In this document: in pieces, positions 26,901 through 35,086 of the stretch
Numbering within the stretch: the stretch's first letter is position 1
Layout of the letters: each line of letters begins with the position of its first letter
Source of the DNA: Gorsachius magnificus
Taxonomy: Eukaryota; Chordata; Aves; Pelecaniformes; Ardeidae
Direction of reading: 5' to 3'
Assembly: GCA_034008185.1 (NCBI GenBank)
Contig: CM067085.1
Location: 78,418,275 to 78,482,274 of the forward strand
DNA: 64,000 bases
Program-made: the position numbers and the translations under genes
The notes under the pieces: model-generated
What the model saw: the letters and a program-made list of their open reading frames with translations, nothing else
The model's database searches: none
What the model was told of the DNA's origin: nothing

Positions 26901-29900
26901 AGAGTCTAGAAGACCACATAAGGAAAAAAAATAACGGTACGAGGGAGGTTGTCTGAAATGTCTCCGATTTTAGTCCCTGGAAGGTCAGCAACCAACAGAT
27001 GAAGGCTGTGCCCCAGGAACACAATTTAGCTGGAGAATAAGCGCATCGAGTCACTCAGCTTGACAACACCTTGGCCTCTTGCATTCCCACATCTGGGGCA
27101 CCAGAAGAATCTACAGCGCCACTGAAGCCAAAGGTAAAATTCATGGTGGCTGCTGTGAAACCAGGATTTAAACAAGGCGTTTGTGAAGTGGGGTAGCATG
27201 GATGAAGACAGTCTTTTTCCTTCACCAAGAAGAAATGTATCTGTCTGTCCTGCCTCTTAAGTGTGACCATTCTGCCAGAACAGAAACGCCGTAACCCTGG
27301 AAGTTTTCCAGATTCACATTAAAATGCGAGACATCCGTAACATACTTATGCTATACTCTGAATAAGCTGAAAGGACAGACAGTTAACAAAAAGCAAAACT
27401 TATTCCAGGAAAACCCATTTGCAGTATCTCCCACAGGCATGTAGACTTTTTATCAGAAAAATGAACTCCTACTAGACCAGAGGGACTATGGATTTTCACA
27501 GCAAGTTTTGCCTTTCTTAGCCATGCAAGTGAAGCTCAGGTAACCCACACAGTCTACAGAACCCTCAAATGCCCCAAGCATAATGAGGAATAAAAGAGGC
27601 CAAACTGCCTGGCAGTGCCGGTCACCATGTGCTTTGGGTAAGCGTGATGCACACGGCAATCGAAAACCATTCAGCTCTCAGGAGCGTGTGCTGATCAGAA
27701 GCTCTGCTAAGCAAAAGCATTACCAGTGCTTTAAAATAAGCTCAAAAACATTCTTATGATACACAGGATAAATCATCGAGGTATTTTATTTTATGAATCA
27801 TGAAACTTGAAAATAACGTCATTGAAAATGTGTTAGGATTTATTTCATAGTGCTCCTTTGTTTGCCTCTGATGTTTTTAGAGAATGACCCATCCACATTT
27901 TTCAGAAGCTTCGTCTCTTCGTTCTACTTCCTTTTCATTTCTGTGTCTTCCAAAGCTCTATCCTGCTTTTCCTGTGTAAATGAAGAATAGCTCTAGTGAT
28001 AACAATGATCTTAAGAGGGGCATACTGGGTTTATGTTTTAACTCTGTTGTTGGCAAAATCTGCTAGTTTGAATTATTCTTAAATGAGACTGAAACCAAAA
28101 TCAGGCCCAGAGTATTTCTGGTGAAGTTAACCATCAGTCGGCCTGCATACACTCTACGTAATCATATTTTATCCAATCCTGGAAGTTGCTGCCACCGAAC
28201 ACATTTGTTTACAGGAGTCAGTCTCATTCATAACACATGCTTAAGGATCTTAATAGCAGAAACCTCTCAGCATCAGAACTGTATTTGTTTGCTGCTGTTC
28301 CTAAAGATAAGGTCCTTCTGAAGCAGAGAATCTGTCTTTACTGGTTCTGCATGCCAGAATTATATTAGTTATTACAGATATTTCTTCACTCTTTAACTGT
28401 ATAATATATCCATTTGTATAACACAAACACATCCCTTTCCTACCACTTCGGAATTTTGACTTCCTCCTTGACCCAACATCCTTTTTTCACATTTTTCCTT
28501 TGTCTGGTGTTTGAGAGAAAAGAAAGCACTTCTGGGTAATGTATTTTCTAAACAATCTGCTTTTCCTTTGGCCTAGACCTCCCAGGTCTTGATGCAAAGT
28601 GGCTGACAGCCAACCCTAATTTTCTTGTTTGAAGGTGCAAACTTAATGCGCTATGTTTTTTTTGTTGCAATTCAGGGTGGGGAGGACTGTCTGCTATGAA
28701 TGAAAATTAGAGGGAATGAGTGGCAGCAGAAAAAAAACATAAAAGAATTGACAGCATTCAGAGGAGAGAGGTTGAAAGCCTGTTTCCCATCATCCATTCA
28801 ACCACCGTTCATGAAAGTAAAAGCTTTAAAATTCAGAAAGCCTTAATTAAATTGGGTAAGTTTTGTTTTTAAGTAGCTGGCTGCTGTTGGATCGCAGTAG
28901 CAACCTACCCCCTGCTTACAAAGGAAATCCGTGTTTCATAGTAATGCCAGTCAGCCCCACTGGGTGACTCCTCTATCCCTTACACTTGCAAACTTCTCAT
29001 TGCAGTTAAATTATCTTTGATTAAATCCCTCTTTATAAGGTACAAGTCAATCTTTGGTTCTCCTTGAGCCAATCACAATGGAAGAATCTAAGCCATCACA
29101 TCCTTTTCCTGGTGCTGTTGAAGTGCTGGCATCTGCCTGTGCATCCGCCTCTAGAAAGGCGTTCTCATTACTCCAATTAGGATTAGTGCGCGTGTGGGTA
29201 AATGCAGGGTGGGTGTACACAAGTTACACAAGCGAAGCGTTTCTTTCTAAATACCGTATGAATTGTTGTCGCCCTTTCAGGTGATGTGACTGCTCAACTA
29301 AAATGTGGGAAATGGTTTCGAATCCTCCTGCTGTGTAATGGGAGAGGGCTGATAACTCACCAAAGAATTTCCTAACCAGTGTCTAGGCTCAGGTGTATTG
29401 CAGCCAGTTTTTTCCTCCTGATGTTGCTTTTCTTGTACTGAATAGCTACATGTTCATCAGCTGACCTTAAGTCAGCTCGATAATCAATAATTAGGACTCA
29501 CTCCTGGGGGAGAAGGGCTCGCACAGGCTCTAGACTCTGCTCCTGCCCCTGAGTAACACAGAAGTCCTAAAAGTTCATTAGGAGACCATTCTGTTAAAGG
29601 AGGGCTCTGACTCCCTCTCAGAGCAGCTGGGTGTTGAAGCAGTCTCCACCTCTTTTTAGATCTAGCGCTAAATGTCTTGCTGAAGGTTTTAAGAGTCCAC
29701 ACCAGAGCGAAGAACTTGCCTGCTTCATGTGGGAACTGTACACAGAGCTGGGTCTAAGTTCTTCATTGCTCGCAGAATCCTTTGCCTTATTCCTTGTAAC
29801 AGCCACAAGGAGCTTCTAGGGGAACTACAAGCATGCAATTAATATTATATAAGGCAATGCTTTTGGGCAGCAGGCGCCCGTTTTGTGCTGCTGCTCTCTA

Positions 29901-31363
29901 TTTCGTCCCGTCTTGCTGCAGGCCAAAGCACAAAGCACAGCACAGTTCTCCGTTCTTGCAGGACCTCAGTGCTGTCCCCTGCATGACAGCTATGCCCAGC
30001 AATCTCCCGTCCAGTCCGGATTCCCAAAACAACAAGGGTTGCTCACAGAGAGTGAGGAAGCCCCTGCCTTTTTTTTAGGGGCTTCTCCAAGCTTGACCTC
30101 TTCTTCCTACGCAACGCTAACACAGCAAGCACCTTCCACCAACGGGCTTTTCTGGATTAGGCCTAATTACATGGGTAGGATGTGTCTGATGCTTCCATGT
30201 AAGTGGCCTCTGCAGAGCATTCCAGCTTACTTGGGGTTAGCTCCTGCCCACGTCCAGGTGCTCGGGGAGCATGGGGGACAGAGACACCCCACCGTTACCC
30301 CAAAACCCTCCTCAGCCTGAGCCCTCCTACCTCCTAGAGAACCTCCAAAGCCCTTCAAGTGCACCTGAAAGAGAATAATTTGGGGTTTATATTTCACCCG
30401 ATATTTACATTTTAGTGGTTTATACATTATTGCATACATCTCTCTGCTCTCATTTGGTGTTATCGTTAACTTACACCATATTTTACCACCGAGTCCTTCA
30501 CGTTGTTTACACAGCCTCTCTCTGTGGTACGTTACGTGGTGCCTCAGTCGCCCCCCTGGGCGCGGGGGCACCTGAAACGCTTTGCTCGCTCCAGAACACA
30601 TCTTTCCCTCCCTCTCACCGCTGTGCCATGACACAAATCCCCATCACACCCATCTCCTCCCGCTCAAGCTGTGCCTGCCCGTGCTCTTGGGAGAAGTAGG
30701 TGACCGTACTTCCCGGGGCGGGGGGGGGGATGCCTCCAAGGCACACGACACCGAGCAGCCAGCGCCTCTGCAACTCCACCTGCCACCAGCTGAGCAGCCA
30801 TGGCAGGTTCTGCTCTTTCAGATGCGCCGAGAACCTCACGCCGTTCTCCAAACGGACATTTTTAGCTCCGTTAGAGGAAGCACACAATCCGGTAACAACA
30901 TACCGCTGACGGTCGTTCTCAGAGCCTTGCCGTCCTCCTAAGCCCTCCCTTACCGACGGTGATTTTTATCCCACACCGAAGCGGCGTTTGCCCAGGAGCC
31001 AGCCCGGCTGAAACGCGTCCTCCTGCCCGCCGGCTCCGCGCCCGCCGCCGAGCACCCGCTCCGTGCCCGGGCAATCCCCACGGGCGACTCCCGCTGGAAC
31101 GGCCTTGCAGAGAAGGGGTTCATTTACGCCTGCGCCCCCCGGGGGGGCGCGACACGCCGCTTTCGGGGAGGCAGGGCAGCACCTCGCGGGGGAGGGGGGG
31201 GGGGTTGCACCGGGCAATGCGGCCGCAGCGCCCGAGGCGCGCTCCCGCCGCGGGAGCGGCTCCCAGCCCCGCCGCCGCCACTCACCTCCACGAAGTAGAA
31301 GCAGGGCAGGAGGGTGACGCTGTCCTTGGTCACCTTGCCCTGCTGCCGCTCCTTCGCCGACAT
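580..31363 (-). CDS. PLPPR4: PLPPR4 (LPPR4/PRG-1), complete spliced coding sequence of seven exons
   Basis: Join 31286-31363, 16555-16740, 12172-12301, 10324-10519, 5366-5423, 3934-4107 and 580-1917, all minus strand. Every junction is GT-AG, intron phases are 0, 0, 1, 2, 0, 0, and the frame stays open for 719 residues. The sequence matches PLPPR4 closely along its length. It has six hydrophobic segments in roughly residues 20-280, then a hydrophilic tail of about 440 residues. PLPPR4 belongs to the lipid phosphate phosphatase superfamily but is regarded as catalytically inactive. In mammals it acts at the postsynaptic membrane of glutamatergic neurons, modulating bioactive lysophospholipid signalling. 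The visible motifs fit loss of catalysis: motif 1 keeps Lys164 but lacks the Arg-Pro end, motif 2 reads PSQH instead of PSGH, and motif 3 reads T-R-x5-H-x3-D. The length matches the mammalian protein counted from the same MSAKER start. Mammalian entries carry about 48 further N-terminal residues. Confidence 0.97.
1918..3933 (-). other. PLPPR4: PLPPR4 intron 6
   Basis: Phase-0 intron with donor GTAAAT and acceptor TTAG. Near the acceptor it contains a long C/T tract (separate entry). The rest is AT-rich unique-looking sequence. Short frames such as 3181-3495 on the plus strand show no protein-like features. I see no recognisable transposon. Confidence 0.85.
1955..1985. repeat. Homopolymer pair G22-A9 (C22 after T9 on the gene strand)
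   Basis: There are 22 consecutive G at 1955-1976, then nine A. On the gene strand this is a T9-C22 pyrimidine run ending 37 nt before the exon 7 acceptor. The exact length is prone to sequencing and assembly error. Confidence 0.95.
3934..4107 (-). CDS. PLPPR4: PLPPR4 exon 6: membrane segments 5-6 and motif C3
   Basis: 174 nt, 58 codons, phase 0 at both ends, residues 217-274. It begins [12 protein letters not shown] after a T-rich tract ending in CAAG. It continues with a membrane segment (about [14 protein letters not shown]) and [17 protein letters not shown], then enters the last membrane segment. [12 protein letters not shown] is the degenerate third phosphatase motif. Compared with S-R-x5-H-x3-D, the leading Ser is Thr248, while Arg249, His256 and Asp259 are kept. 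NST in the first loop is a possible glycosylation sequon. Confidence 0.96.
4108..5365 (-). other. PLPPR4: PLPPR4 intron 5
   Basis: Phase-0 intron with donor GTGAGT. It contains AT-rich unique sequence with a short A-run at about 4313-4322. Frames within it (for example 4365-4664 and 4770-4976, plus strand) lack any recognisable family signature. Confidence 0.85.
5366..5423 (-). CDS. PLPPR4: PLPPR4 exon 5: degenerate phosphatase motif C2
   Basis: This 58-nt exon completes Arg197 and encodes residues 198-216, [19 protein letters not shown]. It lies between acceptor TTGGCAG and donor GTGAGT. PSQH (201-204) replaces the PSGH of active lipid phosphate phosphatases. His204 remains but Gly is Gln, in line with the family's lack of activity. 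The rest starts membrane segment 4. It is too short to stand out as a frame on its own. The phases of both neighbours (2 upstream, 0 downstream) fix its borders. Confidence 0.96.
5424..10323 (-). other. PLPPR4: PLPPR4 intron 4
   Basis: Phase-2 intron with a slightly weak donor, GTTGGT. The middle (about 7.7-9.4 kb) is strikingly purine-rich on the plus strand, with many GAAA and AGGA runs. It could be a heavily decayed mobile element, but I cannot match it to a family. No convincing coding sequence. Confidence 0.8.
7126..7170. repeat. Pyrimidine tract (TTC/T/C-rich)
   Basis: Short TTC repeats pass into an interrupted T run and then a C-rich run. This is simple low-complexity sequence inside intron 4. 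Confidence 0.9.
10324..10519 (-). CDS. PLPPR4: PLPPR4 exon 4: membrane segment 3 and large extracellular loop
   Basis: 196 nt, phase 1 in and phase 2 out. It completes Gly132, encodes residues 133-196 and supplies two bases of Arg197. [16 protein letters not shown] forms membrane segment 3. The loop [13 protein letters not shown] has Lys164 of motif C1, but where active enzymes have Arg-Pro this protein has Asn-Val. NYT and NVS are N-glycosylation sequons, as expected for an extracellular loop. Cysteines at VCK, VSC and DIC could form disulfides. The acceptor is TTTCCTAG and the donor GTTGGT. Confidence 0.97.
10520..12171 (-). other. PLPPR4: PLPPR4 intron 3
   Basis: Phase-1 intron with donor GTGGGT. 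It holds a short A-run at about 10654-10665 and unique-looking sequence. Overlapping frames at 11198-11458 on both strands are unlike any family I recognise. Confidence 0.85.
12172..12301 (-). CDS. PLPPR4: PLPPR4 exon 3: end of membrane segment 2 and cytoplasmic loop
   Basis: 130 nt, residues 89-131 plus one base of Gly132. [11 protein letters not shown] closes membrane segment 2. [18 protein letters not shown] and [13 protein letters not shown] form a basic cytoplasmic loop. It lies between acceptor TTGTCATTGCAG and donor GTGGGT. Alignment to the mammalian protein shows only conservative changes (for example IMIGEG for IMVGEG). Confidence 0.97.
12302..16554 (-). other. PLPPR4: PLPPR4 intron 2
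   Basis: Phase-0 intron with donor GTAAGT. It is AT-rich with scattered A/T runs. Frames at 13358-13633, 15174-15714 and others have no protein-family signature. I see no CR1 or LTR. Confidence 0.85.
16555..16740 (-). CDS. PLPPR4: PLPPR4 exon 2: membrane segment 1 and first extracellular loop
   Basis: 186 nt, 62 codons, phase 0 at both ends, residues 27-88. [20 protein letters not shown] is the first membrane segment. [19 protein letters not shown] is the first extracellular loop. [17 protein letters not shown] begins membrane segment 2. The acceptor is CTTCTCTCCTAG and the donor GTAAGT. In mature mRNA it follows Glu26 and completes the conserved FYFVELPILASS. Confidence 0.97.
23796..23981. 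repeat. 14-bp direct repeats flanking an AT-rich block
   Basis: GGTGTATTACTAAG occurs at 23796-23809 and again at 23968-23981, enclosing AT- and TG-rich sequence. This may mark a local duplication or expansion of the microsatellite. Confidence 0.8.
23818..23934. repeat. AT-rich region ending in (TG)n(TA)n microsatellite
   Basis: Irregular ATTACATTATAT-like repeats are followed by a GT run and then a TA run. Likely polymorphic in length. Confidence 0.9.
24763..24796. repeat. (TTTC)n then T22
   Basis: Short TTTC units lead into a run of 22 T at 24775-24796. Low-complexity sequence in intron 1. Confidence 0.9.
31286..31363 (-). CDS. PLPPR4: PLPPR4 exon 1, coding part
   Basis: 26 codons, [20 protein letters not shown] then CFYFVE, ending at donor GTGAGT. 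MSAKER is the conserved internal Met region of mammalian PLPPR4. A at position -3 gives an acceptable Kozak context, so I chose this start. The frame stays open upstream for 135 further codons to another ATG at 31768. Mammalian reference proteins also start upstream (about 48 residues), so an N-terminal extension or another initiation site is possible. The added residues here are Arg/Pro/Gly-rich and look compositional. Confidence 0.92.
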
Positions 31364-31465
31364 GCTGGCGGCGGAGCGGTGCGGTGCGGAGCGGATCCCA
31401 GCGGAGCGCCCGCCCGCCCGCCTCCCGCCGCGCCCCGCGCCGCCCCGCGCCGCCGCGCGCCGGGC

Positions 31466-31473
31466 TGACGTCA
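31466..31473. promoter_or_regulatory. Perfect CRE palindrome TGACGTCA
   Basis: A full 8-bp cAMP-response element consensus lies 103 bp upstream of the start codon within the CpG island. CREB/ATF factors bind this motif, and full sites near promoters are often functional. Whether it is used here is inference. Confidence 0.75.
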
Positions 31474-31534
31474 GAGGCTGGCGGTGCGGGCGGCGGGACC
31501 CCGCGGCGGAGCGCCCGGGGCGCCCCGGGGAGAT

Positions 31535-31551
31535 GGGGGGGGGGGGGGGGG
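31535..31551. repeat. G17 tract in promoter (C17 on gene strand)
   Basis: A run of 17 G followed by CGGGC. It could form a G-quadruplex or i-motif. Length is uncertain in assemblies. Confidence 0.9.
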
Positions 31552-31794
31552 CGGGCACGCAGGGGCCGCGACGCTTGCGGGGGCTCCCTGGGGCTCCCTG
31601 CGGGCCCGGGGCATGCGGCGGGGCCAGCTCTCCCGAGGGCAGAGCGGCAGAACGGGCCCGGGAGCCCCGATCCCCCGGGCCACGCTTCTCGCGGGGGTGC
31701 ACAACATTTGAGGGCTCACCCCCGCCTCGGCGCCCGTCGGGGGGAGCGGGGTGCCTGGGATGGAGCACCGAGCCCCGCCGCCCCGGGTGCCGTC

Positions 31795-32182
31795 CTGAGG
31801 CGGCTGAGGGAGCTGGGGGGGTTCAGCCTGGAGCAGAGGAGGCTGAGGGGAGCCCTCATCGCTCCCTACAACTGCCTGAGAGGAGGGGGGAGCCGGGGGG
31901 GTCGGGCTCTGCTCCCAGGGAAGGGGCGATGGGACGGGGGCACCGGCCTCAATTGTGCCAGGGCAGGGTGAGGTTGGCCTGGGGAACAATTCCTTCCCCA
32001 AAGGGCTGTCAGGGGCTGGAAGGGGCTGCCCAGGGAAGGGGTCAGTCCCCACCCCTGGGGGGATTTAAAAGAAGGATGGATGAGGTGCTTAGGGCCAGGG
32101 TTTAGTGGTGGGATGGCAGGGTTAGGTTAACGGTTGGACTCAATGATCTTAAAGGGCTTTTCCAACCAAAGTGATTCTATGA
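31795..32182 (+). mobile_element. CR1 LINE, 3'-end fragment
   Basis: Matches the CR1 3' terminal region. It opens with GCTGAGGGAGCTGGG and TTCAGCCTGGAGCAGAGGAG and passes through TCCCTACAACTGCCTGAGAG. It ends with GGTTGGACTCAATGATCTTA, TTTTCCAACC and a GATTCTATGATG tail. It is 5'-truncated, as most CR1 copies are, and is transcribed toward the right. Its left end touches the GC-rich promoter block. It is unusually GC-rich for a CR1 copy. Confidence 0.95.
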
Positions 32183-32461
32183 TGTCCCCAGTCCATCAGG
32201 TGCAGTTCCTCGCTGCGGTCTGCAAGAGAACAGAATATTGGCCTGAACAATTGTTTCCACGGCGAAACACGTTATTGTGAGGTCCTGTTTATGCATCAGA
32301 GTTTGCAGCCACTTCTCAGGCAAGCGCCTGTTGATGTCAATGAGAGGTTCCCTGGGTAAGGCCCACCCGAATTCTCTGTACAGGGCCGCATTTTCACTCT
32401 TCTCTAGCATGTTAATAACGTCTGCAAAGGTTGGCTTGTGCCTGTAAGCGTGTTCTTGCAT
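32177..32461 (-). CDS. Unrecognised 94-codon reading frame, protein-like
   Basis: I do not recognise this frame. It starts MQEHAYRHKPTFADVINMLE and continues with FGWALPREPLIDINRR and PEKWLQTLMHKQ. Codon usage and balanced acidic, basic and aromatic content look like a real soluble protein rather than chance translation. An in-frame stop lies 24 nt upstream of the ATG. The stop codon TAG falls inside the tail of the adjacent CR1, so the last dozen or so residues probably belong to flanking or CR1 DNA and the original frame may have been cut. I see no clean splice donor inside, though CTGTTCTCTTGCAG near the end resembles an acceptor. It could be a retrocopy fragment, an exon of an unknown gene, or chance. 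Confidence 0.3.
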   Translation of the reverse strand: MQEHAYRHKPTFADVINMLEKSENAALYREFGWALPREPLIDINRRLPEKWLQTLMHKQDLTITCFAVETIVQANILFSCRPQRGTAPDGLGTS

Positions 32462-33206
32462 CGTGGTGTTTAGCTTCAGTGTTCAAGGAGAGGAGGCCAA
32501 CTCAAGCAATCACCGTTTATTTCCTGTCCCTCCTTTTTGGGGAGAACAACCGGCTGTTCTTGTTCAGGTGTTCGCTAGTATTTTGGCTGCTGTAGCCAGT
32601 GTGCTACGGCGATGGAGGTGAGGGTTCTCACCAGCCCCTTTTCTTTTCCAGCTGTTCTCCTTTCATTTGCCCACAGAGGCATGGGCTGGTCCATGCTCTG
32701 CACTGAGCAGACAAACAAAGAAGTTTCATAAGAGGGTAAAAGCAAAAACGTACTCCATGCCTGCAGGCAGGTATGGAAGGTAAATCTGCACTCTCACTCC
32801 AAATCATTGAAAAAGACTTTGCAGAGCTGCAACAGGTTGCAAGTGGTGTAATACCAACACACAGTCTTGTCCTAACTCTGCTAGGAAAGATTCCCAGGGT
32901 TTCTGCTGACTCAGGGGTAGAGGGAACTCATCCCTGGAAGGGAGCTTGGGGATTCCAGGCTACAGAGGTGGCCAGGTGTGTTTCTGGGAGTAGAGGAGCT
33001 ATGAGCAGCGGAGGTTTTGCACCAAATTCCAGGAAATTATTTAGGGAGGTGTGGGCGTCTCTGCTAGTGTGGTTCCTATCCATCAGCAGTCTAGCCTTTA
33101 AGTAAAAAAAGTTCCTTTTTCATAAGCCTTGTGGCTCGGTTATTCCAAATAAACCAGCAAGAGCTGAGGAGCTGTAGCGAGACTTTGCTACTGCCAAATA
33201 TGTAAC
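32462..33206. other. Intergenic sequence, no gene recognised
   Basis: Unique-looking sequence. The part up to about 32700 has a less AT-rich, transcript-like composition on the minus strand just upstream of the unassigned frame. A plus-strand frame at 32773-33105 shows no family features. Confidence 0.6.
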
Positions 33207-33558
33207 TATTCAGCCTTGAGCAAAGGAGGCTCAGAGGTGATCTCATCACCATGTACCAGTATTTAAAGGGTGGCTACAAAGAAGATGGAGGAGTCATGTG
33301 GGAAAGATGAGGGGTAATGTTAATCCTGAGAAGATTCTGACTGGACATGAGAGGGAAATTTTTCCCCATGAGAACAGTCAAACATTGGAATAATCTCCCC
33401 AGGGAAGGGGTTGGCTCTGCCACACTGGACACTTTCAAGACTCAGCTGGACAGGGTGCTGGGCCATCTTGTCTAGACTGTGCTCTCACCTAGGAAGGTTG
33501 GACCAGGTGATCCTTGAGGTCCCTTCCAACCTGGGATTCTATGATTCTATCATTCTAT
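33207..33558 (+). mobile_element. CR1 LINE, 3'-end fragment (second copy)
   Basis: Diverged CR1 3' region. It contains TTGAGCAAAGGAGGCTCAGA and GGAATAATCTCCCCAGGGAA, then AGGTTGGACCAGGTGATCCT, and ends in GATTCTATGATTCTATCATT. It differs from the copy at 31795, so it belongs to another subfamily. It is 5'-truncated. Confidence 0.95.
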
Positions 33559-34290
33559 TACTGGGGAGAGTGGTTAATGAGCAATGGCCCCTTAGAGTTG
33601 CATTTACTGTATCAGCCTCGCTTGCCTTGAATTCATGAATCTGGATTGAAAGTCATGAGGATGGACCATTAAAAATTACTCAAGCATCCCTTGACTACCT
33701 CCATTTCACACATGGTTGCTTCATTCTAGAAGAGCAGGGGTGTTGGGGTGCTTCTCTGCTAAAATTAAACTCACGTTGTGAAACTGGCAACCCCCCTACT
33801 TTTAATTATATTTTATTATTGTACTGGCTAAAGGCCAATTAAGAGTGCAGCTGTGACAGGTACAGTAAAACACAGGGTAGTAACCAGTCCCTATTCAACA
33901 GGTTCTCACTATAAATGAGGGTCTGGTGGGAAGGATGTGGTGCAAGCTGTGTGACTGCGTAAGGGCAGGAGGAGTTGTGCTGATTCTCTGGGTTTTTTCC
34001 TCGCTATTTTGTGAATGTACTGATAGAAGGACTAGAGGAGGGGTTATATATGGTTTAGGTGAAGTGAAGCAATTACTTTTTTTTGTCAGTGATGGACCTT
34101 GACAGGCACTTCTGCCCTTTAACTAGTCAAATAGAGGAGGAAAAGGATCATCAGTGCCTGGGTCCCAGCGTGTGGCAGGTCTGCCTCATGCTAGTCTAAA
34201 GGTGATGCTGGTGGGCTGGGGTGCATTTCCCACCCTCCTCACTTGTTCTCTGTTGAGACTCAGCTATAGCAACCCCTTTCTCCAGACTAA
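33559..34290. other. Intergenic sequence, no gene recognised
   Basis: AT-rich unique-looking sequence between a CR1 copy and an LTR. Nothing coding is visible. Confidence 0.6.
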
Positions 34291-34833
34291 GCATCATGGT
34301 TTACCCTGGCAGGCAGCTGAACATCACCCAGCCGCTCGCTCACTGCCCCCCTCCCGCAGTGGGATGGGGGACAGAATTGGGAACAAAAAAAGTTAAGCCC
34401 ATGGGTTGAGATAAAGACAGTTTAAGAACAGAAGAGGAAAAGAATAACAATAATAATAATGGTAAGAGAATATATAGAACATACAAAACAAGTGATGCAC
34501 AATGCAATTGCTCACCACCCACCTACCAATGCCCAGCCTGTCCCTGAGCAGCGGTCCCTGCCCCCCAGTTTCCATACTGGGCAGGAGGCCCCATGGGCTG
34601 GAATAGCCCTGTGGGCAGTTGGGGTCGGCTGTCCTGGCCGTGCCCCCTCCCAGCTCCTTGTGCCCCTGGCAGAGCAGGGGGAGCTGAAAAGTCCTTGCCT
34701 GGTGTAAGCCCTGCTCAGCACCAACTGAGCCATCTGGGTGTTACCAACGTTCTTCCCATCCAAAACCCAAACCACAGTGTTGTGCCCGCTGCTAGGAAGA
34801 AAATTAACTCTAGCCCCGCTGAAACCAGGACAA
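34291..34833 (-). mobile_element. Avian endogenous retrovirus LTR, probably solo, ERVL-like
   Basis: I recognise this as an LTR common in bird genomes, in reverse orientation. Landmarks on the plus strand are CAGCCGCTCGCTCACTGCCC, GGTTGAGATAAAGACAGTTT, an AATAAT-rich stretch, AAGTGATGCACAATGCAATT and GCTGAAACCAGGACAA at the far end. No gag, pol or env reading frames and no second LTR flank it, so it looks like a solo LTR left by recombination. The terminal dinucleotides have mutated and I could not define a target-site duplication. The ERVL-like class is from memory of the sequence. Confidence 0.82.
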
Positions 34834-35010
34834 TAAGTAACCAAGGTACGGCTGAGGTGCCTCTTCATCATTTCACCCTTGCTGTGCTGCCATCAGTGCC
34901 TGCCTAGCTTCTGCTTTACCTGCCCGAGCCCGAGAGGGTGGCACCCAATAGACCTTCTGCACAGCCTCCATCTTGCAGTTTCCTGAGAGGGCTGCAGTCG
35001 TTCAGACCTT

Positions 35011-35086
35011 ACAGAATCATAGAATCATAGAACTGTTTAGATTGGAAAAGACCTTTAAGATCGTCAAGTCCAACCGTTATGTCCTG
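35011..35086 (-). mobile_element. CR1 LINE, short 3'-end fragment
   Basis: Begins ACAGAATCATAGAATCATAG and continues with TTGGAAAAGACCTTTAAGAT, then CAAGTCCAACCG. This is the reverse complement of a CR1 3' end. Only the last 75 bp or so remain. Confidence 0.93.

Larger units (their letters stand above)
16741..31285 (-). other. PLPPR4: PLPPR4 intron 1 (14.5 kb)
   Basis: This is a phase-0 intron with donor GTGAGT, the longest in the gene. It contains an AT/GT microsatellite near 23.8-23.9 kb, a T-rich run at 24.8 kb, T/C runs near 17.04 and 26.2 kb, and GC-rich sequence at its promoter-proximal end. A GC-richer patch at about 18.8-19.35 kb is open in several frames on both strands at once, which reflects composition. 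I see no CR1 or LTR. Size and unique sequence fit a regulatory first intron, but this is inference. Confidence 0.85.
30700..31790 (-). promoter_or_regulatory. PLPPR4: CpG-island promoter of PLPPR4
   Basis: An abrupt GC-rich, CpG-dense block surrounds the start codon, while sequence on either side is AT-rich. GGGCGGG-type boxes lie between about 31400 and 31440 on the gene strand. No TATA box is evident. A full CRE palindrome and a G17 tract lie upstream of the ATG. The transcription start cannot be placed from sequence alone. The right edge is formed by an inserted CR1 element. Confidence 0.8.

Noticed and set aside
31314..32105. Long plus-strand frames across the promoter (up to 263 codons)
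   Set aside because: CpG-island DNA is poor in stop codons, and several frames are open at once on both strands. The plus frame also runs through the CR1 copy. This is compositional.
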